A stretch of DNA of 7,413 nucleotides from NCBI GenBank assembly GCA_025774425.1, contig JALGWA010000053.1, forward strand, positions 1 to 7,413, in the 5' to 3' direction. The notes beneath the pieces were generated by a model. That model made no database searches. It was not told the origin of the DNA and was given only the letters and a program-made list of their open reading frames with translations. The position numbers and the translations under genes are program-made. This DNA is from a bacterium (GTDB lineage Bacteria; Arandabacterota; Arandabacteria; Arandabacterales; JALGWA01). Every line of letters starts with the position of its first letter. The stretch's first letter is position 1. Positions 1 through 4,976 of the stretch are shown here, piece by piece.

Positions 1-77
1 CTCGTACCGCTTTCCGATGCCGGGCTGTGGAACCTGCGCCGCCGGAGCAATGAGAACGAGGCCCTGCCGCTTTCCCG

Positions 78-263
78 CTATCTGCCCGTGAGCCTGGAGA
101 GGATTCTCTCGGCCGGGCAGAATCCCGTAAACGATGACTGGATCAGGTTGACCCCGACGAAGGCGCCGAGCAGCAGCCACCAGCTCGAAACCAGCAGCGC
201 CAGGGCCAGGGACAGAAGCACCATCCCGCCGGCGAGGACTCTTACCATGTATTCCGTTCTCAT
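78..263 (-). CDS. DUF2892 / YgaP-type two-helix inner-membrane protein
   Basis: This is a 61-residue protein made almost entirely of two adjacent hydrophobic helices (about residues 9-25 and 28-43), followed by the signature G37-x-N39-x-x-Q42-S-x-F45-T-G-F-C49-P-x-E52 and a short basic tail. That pattern is the DUF2892 family, the same membrane module found at the C-terminus of the rhodanese YgaP. The length is normal for a stand-alone family member. The family's molecular role is not established; C49 is its conserved cysteine. The ATG start is supported by an AGGAGGA ribosome binding site 7 nt upstream, which overlaps the stop codon of the preceding barrel gene, so the two are probably translationally coupled. 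It is the third gene of the minus-strand operon. Whether it takes part in envelope transport or is only a passenger cannot be told from sequence. Family assignment is confident; function is unknown. Confidence 0.85.
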   Translation of the reverse strand: MRTEYMVRVLAGGMVLLSLALALLVSSWWLLLGAFVGVNLIQSSFTGFCPAERILSRLTGR

Positions 264-270
264 CAGGTCT

Positions 271-277
271 TCCTCCT
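271..277 (-). promoter_or_regulatory. Ribosome binding site overlapping upstream stop codon
   Basis: On the minus strand AGGAGGA lies 7 nt before the ATG at 263, and its first two bases are the last two bases of the TAG stop (278-276) of the barrel gene. A terminating ribosome therefore sits directly on the next gene's Shine-Dalgarno, the usual arrangement for translational coupling. Confidence 0.75.
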
Positions 278-1529
278 ACATTCCGTATGTCAACTTCAGG
301 TAGAGGTTGTCGTTGCGCTGGAATCCCCCGAATGTCGTGTACTCGTCTTCACCGTGGAACAGGTTGGCGCCTAGAGCGACCGAGACGGCGTCGGTGTACT
401 TGTACGTCATCGACATCCGCCCGTAGACGTCCTCCTCGGAGGGCGAATAGAACGCGAAGAGCGACACGTTCAGGTTCTCCATCATGAAGAGCATCGTGAC
501 CCGCGACGTGAGGAGATGGTACATCTCCTCCTCCGCCGGTGCACCATCGGGAAGCGCCGCGGTGTAAGCGTCATGATCGAACATGTAACCGGTGTAGTAC
601 TGGAGATTCGCCGTCAGCGCGGAAGTTACCTGCCTCTCGAATCCCACCATGCTCTCGAGGGACCTGTTCGGCACGAGCGGATCGTTTCCGTCCGTGTCAC
701 CGCGGGAGTCGTAGAAACCCGTTTCGATCCAGAAGACACCACCCAAGGCGGGCGACCTCAGTGAGCCGCCGTAGACCATCAGCCTCGGGTAGTATGCCTC
801 CACCGCAGACGTGTCCATCCCGACGGGCGTCTTGTAGAATCCACGATAGAAATAGAGGGCCGCATCGACGTTTCCGAAATACCGGGCCAGCTTCGCGGAG
901 AACTCGCCGTTCCCGATCTCGGCTTCGGGCGCCCTCCCGGCGAACAGGTAATCCTCGCCGCCGACTATGTCCCCCGCCATCGGATTGTAGTAGCTGAACC
1001 TCATCCCCGACGGAATGACGTCAGGGGTGAACCTCGGCGTGTACACGAAATCGAGCGAAGTCGAACCGCCGTAGAGCGTGAACCTCAATGCGTTCTGCGG
1101 CGCCTTGAGGTACTGGTCGTCGCGCCCGGAGAAAAACGATACCCAGTCCTTCGGAAAGAGATCGTTGATGAAAATGAGGTCGCCCGTCCCCCAGGTGATG
1201 ATCTGTCTTCCCACCTTCATGTCGAGCCGGCGGCCGACGCCGAACTTTACGTAGCCCTCGCGAAGCTCGGCACCGACCACGGGGTCGAGATGATCATCGT
1301 AAGTGAGATCGAGCCTCCCGAAATACTCGGCATTGTCCGAAAAGGACTCCAGCCTCAACTGCAACCTGACCTCCGAGGCCGTGAGCTCGGATGGAACGGG
1401 ATTCCGGCTGTCGATCCCATACCCGTACAGCCCCTGCAGGAATCCGCTGATATCCGTGTCGGCCGCGGCGGGCGCCGAGAGGGCCGCGAAGAGCAGCAAC
1501 CCCGCCGCAGGTCCACTGTATCGTTTCAT
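276..1529 (-). CDS. Outer-membrane beta-barrel protein (DUF1302-like/porin-like)
   Basis: This 417-residue protein has a clear Sec signal peptide: K2-R3, a hydrophobic core at 8-19, and an A-A-A/D cleavage site after A23. The mature part is a long run of alternating polar/hydrophobic strands rich in Tyr, Phe and Gly, typical of an outer-membrane barrel. The segment around residues 106-128 (GRQIITWGTGDLIFINDLFP, then KDW) and the later YTPRF motif resemble the DUF1302-like barrels often encoded beside MMPL/RND transporters and LolA-like proteins; that family link is inferred from motif memory, not a search. The ATG start has GGGAGG 9 nt upstream, and the gene begins 17 nt after the transporter gene, so it is co-transcribed. 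The likely role is the outer-membrane exit or acceptor for the cargo of the adjacent RND pump. One oddity is that the last residue is Met (Y-G-M) rather than the aromatic residue usual for BAM substrates, though the final strand NLYLKLTYGM otherwise looks normal. Confidence 0.85.
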   Translation of the reverse strand: MKRYSGPAAGLLLFAALSAPAAADTDISGFLQGLYGYGIDSRNPVPSELTASEVRLQLRLESFSDNAEYFGRLDLTYDDHLDPVVGAELREGYVKFGVGRRLDMKVGRQIITWGTGDLIFINDLFPKDWVSFFSGRDDQYLKAPQNALRFTLYGGSTSLDFVYTPRFTPDVIPSGMRFSYYNPMAGDIVGGEDYLFAGRAPEAEIGNGEFSAKLARYFGNVDAALYFYRGFYKTPVGMDTSAVEAYYPRLMVYGGSLRSPALGGVFWIETGFYDSRGDTDGNDPLVPNRSLESMVGFERQVTSALTANLQYYTGYMFDHDAYTAALPDGAPAEEEMYHLLTSRVTMLFMMENLNVSLFAFYSPSEEDVYGRMSMTYKYTDAVSVALGANLFHGEDEYTTFGGFQRNDNLYLKLTYGM

Positions 1530-1538
1530 GATCCTCTT

Positions 1539-1544
1539 CCTCCC
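1539..1544 (-). promoter_or_regulatory. Ribosome binding site of the barrel gene
   Basis: Minus-strand GGGAGG begins 3 nt after the transporter gene's TAG stop and ends 9 nt before the barrel gene's ATG (1529). With only 17 nt between the genes there is no room for a separate promoter or terminator, which supports a single transcript. Confidence 0.7.
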
Positions 1545-1546
1545 GG

Positions 1547-2350
1547 CTAGCGGATGTACTCACGCGGCGGGTTCTTCAAGTAGCGCTCGGTGAATATCGA
1601 CTCATCGAGGCCGACGTTGTACCTGATGCCGGAGAACTCCACGGTCGTGTACTGATTCTTCTTGATGTTCTCCATCTTGCGGAAGGTCGGAGTCGGTATG
1701 CCGTCTATGACCTCGACTGTCTCGGCGGTGAAGACCCGCTCAGGGGTGTCGCCCTTCTTGAAGTATTCCTCACGCAGGACGAGATGGTTCTCCTTGTCTA
1801 TGAACGTGACCTTGCGGGTAAAGCCCTTGTACTTCTTCTTCGGCTTCGATTCGACGACATACACCGCGCGCCCGTCGTACTCGTCCTCACGCAGGAAAGT
1901 GTGTGTGTCTTCTGTCCAATGGCGTCCGGATACGTCCTCGTACGTGAAATCGGAACCGACGAAGCTCGAACTCTTATCGTCCGACGATATGCGCTTGATG
2001 AGGTCGACCGACGGGATATAGAGCCACCTGCTGTCGTTCTCCTCCGGCAGTTTGTGCACCAGGAAGGTGAGCCGGGAGACATCATGGGGCTTGCGGAAGT
2101 AGGTGTAGTACATCTGCCTCCCGCCGTCCTCGATGTCAAGTCTCATCATCGTGAACTCCCTTACCCTCTCCTTGCCCTTCGAATTGACAATCTTCATCTC
2201 CACCTCGGAGATCCCGTCGTCGCCGGCGTAGAACATAGCCAGGTGGGCCTCTTTCATCAGCGCCTCGGCATCGGGCGTGGCGCTGCGGGCGAACCCCGGC
2301 AGCGAGACGAGCATGACGGCCGCAGCCGCGACTATCATTCCGACTTTCAT
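1547..2350 (-). CDS. LolA-like outer-membrane lipoprotein-sorting protein (candidate internal-start product)
   Basis: This is the 267-residue C-terminal part of the transporter frame read from an internal ATG. AAGGAGG stands 5 nt before that ATG, and the first residues make a textbook signal peptide: K2, a hydrophobic core at 5-17, then P18-G-F-A with likely cleavage after A21. The mature region has the LolA-like family signature: F85-R-K-P-H-D-V...F-L, then W109-L-Y-I-P...K119-R-I-S and S129-F-V-G-S-D-F-T-Y-E-D-V ending at 140. This family is an incomplete-barrel periplasmic carrier fold that binds acyl chains and is commonly encoded next to RND/MMPL pumps. Independent expression would give a soluble periplasmic carrier; if only the long form is made, the same helix would act as a thirteenth membrane span and tether the domain in the periplasm, or be cut by signal peptidase. 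That the domain exists is well supported; that it is made separately is inference. Confidence 0.55.
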   Translation of the reverse strand: MKVGMIVAAAAVMLVSLPGFARSATPDAEALMKEAHLAMFYAGDDGISEVEMKIVNSKGKERVREFTMMRLDIEDGGRQMYYTYFRKPHDVSRLTFLVHKLPEENDSRWLYIPSVDLIKRISSDDKSSSFVGSDFTYEDVSGRHWTEDTHTFLREDEYDGRAVYVVESKPKKKYKGFTRKVTFIDKENHLVLREEYFKKGDTPERVFTAETVEVIDGIPTPTFRKMENIKKNQYTTVEFSGIRYNVGLDESIFTERYLKNPPREYIR

Positions 2351-4720
2351 GACTTCCTCCTTCAGTTGGGATTCGACTTCCGTCCGGATGTCTTCGCCCG
2401 CCGGGCGCCCCGGCCCTCGCGGGAACATCTTCTTCCTCAGCACGATGAAGATGGACGGCAGGAGCAACATTGTGACGGCCCCCGAGATCATCATGATCGC
2501 GAAGAAGAACGACCCCACGGTGATGTATGGAACGAGCGTCGAGAAGAACATCGGAACGAACCCGATGGCGATGACGAGAACGTTCCTGCTTATCGCCCTG
2601 CCCGGCCCCTCGAACATCTCGCTGTACGTCTTCTCGAAATCGCCCGTCTCGTTGTGGATGTTCTTCGCCCTCTTCAGGAAGTGGATCGCGAAATCTATCG
2701 ACAACCCGAGAGTCAGCGACGAGAGGACGGCTATGGGCATGTCATACGGTTTACCTACGAAGCCGATCGCTCCATACACCGCCATGATCGTGATGCTGAG
2801 GGGCAACATCGAGATCAGGCCGAGAAGCGGCGAGCGGAAGAGGAAGACCATCATCACGAAGACCGCGGCGAATGAACTGAGAAGGGCCGCAAGCATCCCC
2901 TTGACCATCTTCTCCTGCCATATGATGTTGATGTACGGCATTCCCGCCCATGCGGCGTCGAGACTCGCCGGCGGCGGGTTCTTTTCCATGAAGTCTTTCG
3001 CCGACTCGACTACAGATCTGACCGAGCTGTTGTCGCCCTGGTTGAGCTGCACCCACAGGTTGACCTTCGAGTAATCCTCGGAGACGAACTTGAACAGGTC
3101 GCCTGGGTCGCCGCCGGAGATCTCGAACAGGAAGAGATCCTGCGCGACCTCCCTGCGGCTGTCCGGTATCGCGAACTTGCCCGGGTCGCCGCCGAAGAGC
3201 TCGAAACTGACCTTCTTCACGATATCGGGAAGCCCCGTGGCGGCCCCGACGAAGGGGCTCTTCTCGAGGTGCCTCTGGAGCCGCTCGATATACCTCAGCG
3301 TCTCGGGGTCCTTCATCGCGTCCTCTTCGCCGCCGTCGATGACGAAGTAATTCATGTAGGTACCGGCCAGGTGCTCATTGAGGGCGGCGTCTGCGACCCT
3401 CAAGGGGTGGTTGCTCTTGAACCACTTGACCGGATTGTCGTTGACGATGATCCTGCTCAGGCCGATCGCCGATATGACCACGATCACCGCAGAACCGGCA
3501 AGTACAGCCCTGTAGTGCTTCCTGTTGAAGTCCCTGAGGACATGCAGCGCTCTCGACAAGGGACCGTGCGCTTCGTCGGTCTTCCCGAAGTTCCTCAGGG
3601 ACCTGGTCGGGATCAGGACGGCGAACGCCGGATTGAATGTTATCGACAGCAGCCATGCGACGGCGATCCCGAACGCCACAAAGATCCCGAAGACCCTGAC
3701 AGGCGGGATCGGCGTGAGAGCAAGCGATGCGAAACCGACGACGGTCGTGAGCGAAGTGAAAAGCATCGGGGTGAAGAGTTTGAGAATGGTGTTCCTGATC
3801 GTCGTCTTCTTGTGCTTGTACCTCTGGAACTCATCATGGAACTCGGAAATGATATGTATGGAGTTGAGCACGGCTATCGGAATCAGGAAAATCGGTATCA
3901 TGGAGCTCATGATGTGTACCGTGTTGCCCGTCATGACGAGGAGACCTATGGTCCATATCACGGAGACGACCGCGACGATCATCGGCGAGATCACGACTTT
4001 CCAGTTCCTGAAGAACAGCAGGAGGAGGAGGAATATTATCAGACCGGCCATCGGTGCACTGAGCGCCATCTGTCTGAACATCTCCGCTCCGAAGCTGTCC
4101 TCGGCGACCGGCAGGCCCGCGATGAAGTAGTCCTCGCCTGACGAGTGCCTGGCGATGATCTCTCTGATCTCCCCCGCGATCCTGTGCGACTCGTTCTTCG
4201 ATTCGATCGGGATGAAGAGGGCGATCGCCTTCCCGTCGTCCGACGCAAGCTTGCCCCTGAGGACGGGGTTGCTCTTGATCCGCTCGAGGATGAACTCGGC
4301 CTCCGCGTCGTTCTCCGGTGGGTCTTCCATCAGCGTCGAGACCGTCAACACGCCCTCGCTGTCCTGGCGTATGTCGTCGACGGTGGACGGCGAGAGGATG
4401 TCGTCCGCGACGACCCCCTCGATCTCGGAGATCTCCTCGACGATGGCGTGGACATCGCCGAGGAGCCGGCTGTTGAACGCCCCGTCCTCGCTTACCACCC
4501 CGACCGCGATGAAATCCGAGATGGCGAACTCGTCCTTCACTTCATGGTCGAAGAGCCTCGCGGCCTCGTCCGCGCGGAGCATGTTCTCGGGATCCGTGTC
4601 TATCTTTATCCCGGGAAGCTGCACCGCGAAGAATACAGTAATCGCGGTGACCATCGCGATTATCAGCCAGGGATGCTCTATCGAGAACTCCTCGATGAAC
4701 CGCCTTATTGATCTCCTCAT
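1547..4720 (-). CDS. MMPL/RND-family transporter fused in frame to a LolA-like lipoprotein-sorting domain
   Basis: This 1057-residue frame has two parts. Residues 1 to about 765 are a complete RND/MMPL exporter: TM1 at about 18-35, a large periplasmic loop to about 220, TM2-TM6 at about 221-371, TM7 at about 405-424, a second periplasmic loop to about 607, and TM8-TM12 at about 608-761. TM10 carries the family motif GLSIDFAIHF, with D676 the likely proton-relay residue. After a charged linker (about 765-790), residues 791-1057 form a LolA-like outer-membrane lipoprotein-sorting domain that begins with its own signal-peptide-like helix. Neighbouring genes indicate trans-envelope transport of a lipid-like cargo powered by proton motive force. 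I chose the ATG at 4720 over the in-frame TTG at 4738 because a GGAAAGGAAAGG ribosome binding site lies between them and serves only the ATG. The family members I know usually occur as two separate genes; here there is no stop between the parts. It may be a true fusion, a dual-start gene, or the result of a single-base indel near 2365-2440. Confidence 0.85.
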   Translation of the reverse strand: MRRSIRRFIEEFSIEHPWLIIAMVTAITVFFAVQLPGIKIDTDPENMLRADEAARLFDHEVKDEFAISDFIAVGVVSEDGAFNSRLLGDVHAIVEEISEIEGVVADDILSPSTVDDIRQDSEGVLTVSTLMEDPPENDAEAEFILERIKSNPVLRGKLASDDGKAIALFIPIESKNESHRIAGEIREIIARHSSGEDYFIAGLPVAEDSFGAEMFRQMALSAPMAGLIIFLLLLLFFRNWKVVISPMIVAVVSVIWTIGLLVMTGNTVHIMSSMIPIFLIPIAVLNSIHIISEFHDEFQRYKHKKTTIRNTILKLFTPMLFTSLTTVVGFASLALTPIPPVRVFGIFVAFGIAVAWLLSITFNPAFAVLIPTRSLRNFGKTDEAHGPLSRALHVLRDFNRKHYRAVLAGSAVIVVISAIGLSRIIVNDNPVKWFKSNHPLRVADAALNEHLAGTYMNYFVIDGGEEDAMKDPETLRYIERLQRHLEKSPFVGAATGLPDIVKKVSFELFGGDPGKFAIPDSRREVAQDLFLFEISGGDPGDLFKFVSEDYSKVNLWVQLNQGDNSSVRSVVESAKDFMEKNPPPASLDAAWAGMPYINIIWQEKMVKGMLAALLSSFAAVFVMMVFLFRSPLLGLISMLPLSITIMAVYGAIGFVGKPYDMPIAVLSSLTLGLSIDFAIHFLKRAKNIHNETGDFEKTYSEMFEGPGRAISRNVLVIAIGFVPMFFSTLVPYITVGSFFFAIMMISGAVTMLLLPSIFIVLRKKMFPRGPGRPAGEDIRTEVESQLKEEVMKVGMIVAAAAVMLVSLPGFARSATPDAEALMKEAHLAMFYAGDDGISEVEMKIVNSKGKERVREFTMMRLDIEDGGRQMYYTYFRKPHDVSRLTFLVHKLPEENDSRWLYIPSVDLIKRISSDDKSSSFVGSDFTYEDVSGRHWTEDTHTFLREDEYDGRAVYVVESKPKKKYKGFTRKVTFIDKENHLVLREEYFKKGDTPERVFTAETVEVIDGIPTPTFRKMENIKKNQYTTVEFSGIRYNVGLDESIFTERYLKNPPREYIR
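2356..2362 (-). promoter_or_regulatory. Consensus Shine-Dalgarno inside the transporter frame
   Basis: Minus-strand AAGGAGG lies exactly 5 nt before an in-frame ATG (2350-2348) that opens a signal peptide. Consensus match and spacing are close to ideal, better than those of the transporter's own start. Inside an open frame it encodes the residues K-E-E. A TGA in the +1 frame (2364-2362) shares its final A with the start of this site. Confidence 0.65.
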
Positions 4721-4724
4721 TGCA

Positions 4725-4736
4725 CCTTTCCTTTCC
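4725..4736 (-). promoter_or_regulatory. Ribosome binding site that fixes the transporter start
   Basis: Minus-strand GGAAAGGAAAGG is a double purine-rich Shine-Dalgarno with spacings of 9 and 4 nt to the ATG at 4720. Because it lies downstream of the alternative TTG at 4738, it favours the ATG. No convincing -10/-35 pair for the operon could be picked out upstream on this strand, although the promoter should lie between about 4740 and 4950. Confidence 0.55.
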
Positions 4737-4793
4737 AAGAGTCGAAACGCACGTGGAGGATCAGATGGAAAGAGCGCGGAAAGGTGTCACAGT

Positions 4794-4815
4794 TTTTTCG
4801 GCGAGCGGCGAAAAA
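4794..4815. repeat. Inverted repeat TTTTTCG / CGAAAAA
   Basis: TTTTTCG (4794-4800) and CGAAAAA (4809-4815) form a perfect 7-bp inverted repeat with an 8-nt GC-rich loop. The flanking A/T tracts stand out in a very GC-rich neighbourhood. It lies in the divergent intergenic region about 75-95 nt upstream of the transporter start, where it could be part of the operon's promoter/operator or a 5' leader hairpin. It resembles neither a classical terminator (weak A-T stem) nor a named regulatory motif that I recognise. Confidence 0.4.
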
Positions 4816-4836
4816 GTGCCTCCAGGGCCTGACCCC

Positions 4837-4855
4837 GGGGGCCTCCGGAGCCCCC
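4837..4855. repeat. GC-rich hairpin GGGGGC / GCCCCC
   Basis: GGGGGC (4837-4842) and GCCCCC (4850-4855) are perfectly complementary with a 7-nt loop, and can pair further if one C is bulged (CTCC with GGAG). The stem would be very stable in RNA of either strand but is followed by no T-run on either side, so it is not a standard intrinsic terminator. It lies between the two divergent genes. Confidence 0.4.
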
Positions 4856-4871
4856 GCCCCCCGAAGCCGGT

Positions 4872-4891
4872 GGACCGACACGTGTGGGTCC
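4872..4891. promoter_or_regulatory. 20-bp near-perfect palindrome, candidate operator
   Basis: The half-sites GGACC (4872-4876) and GGTCC (4887-4891) flank the perfect 8-bp palindrome ACACGTGT (4878-4885). Only one symmetric pair (4877/4886, G opposite G) breaks the dyad. The size and symmetry fit a binding site for a dimeric helix-turn-helix regulator. It lies in the divergent intergenic region, 56 nt upstream of the helicase -35 box and about 150 nt upstream of the transporter start, so it could serve either gene. No regulator gene is present in the window, so the binder is unknown. Confidence 0.4.
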
Positions 4892-4946
4892 CGCCGGCGC
4901 CGGGCGGCTGGACCGCAAGCGCGGGCGGTCTCAGGCCGTGCAGGCC

Positions 4947-4976
4947 TTGACTTCCCCGGCGGAAGCGTGCTAACAT
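4947..4976 (+). promoter_or_regulatory. Sigma70-type promoter for the NERD-helicase gene
   Basis: TTGACT (4947-4952, 5 of 6 matches to consensus) and TAACAT (4971-4976, 4 of 6) are separated by 18 nt. Transcription would begin near 4983. The -10 box overlaps the ATG at 4975, so if this promoter is used, that ATG lies upstream of the transcript and translation must start downstream. Two direct copies of CAGGCC (4932-4937 and 4941-4946) sit immediately upstream of the -35 box. Confidence 0.5.

Noticed and set aside
1..77. Possible end of another gene at the left edge: plus-strand frames end at TGA 51-53 or TGA 89-91, one plus frame is open through 303, and CCGCTTTCC occurs twice (7-15 and 67-75).
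   Set aside because: The fragment is too short, with no recognisable motif in any frame. The open plus frame runs through the well-supported DUF2892 gene, and a 9-bp repeat 60 nt apart is not informative.
1784..2875. Long plus-strand open frame (363 codons) opposite the transporter/LolA-like gene.
   Set aside because: It is the antisense shadow of a GC-rich gene: composition dominated by R, E, D, H and P, no family motif, and no plausible ribosome binding site.
3269..4141. Plus-strand open frame (290 codons) opposite the transporter membrane region.
   Set aside because: Charged, low-complexity antisense translation of transmembrane segments; the minus-strand frame has clear RND motifs.
4808..4825. 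Minus-strand GGCAC-N5-CGC, considered as a sigma54 -24/-12 promoter for the transporter operon.
   Set aside because: The -12 element lacks the TTGC core and no enhancer-binding regulator is present, so the match is too weak.
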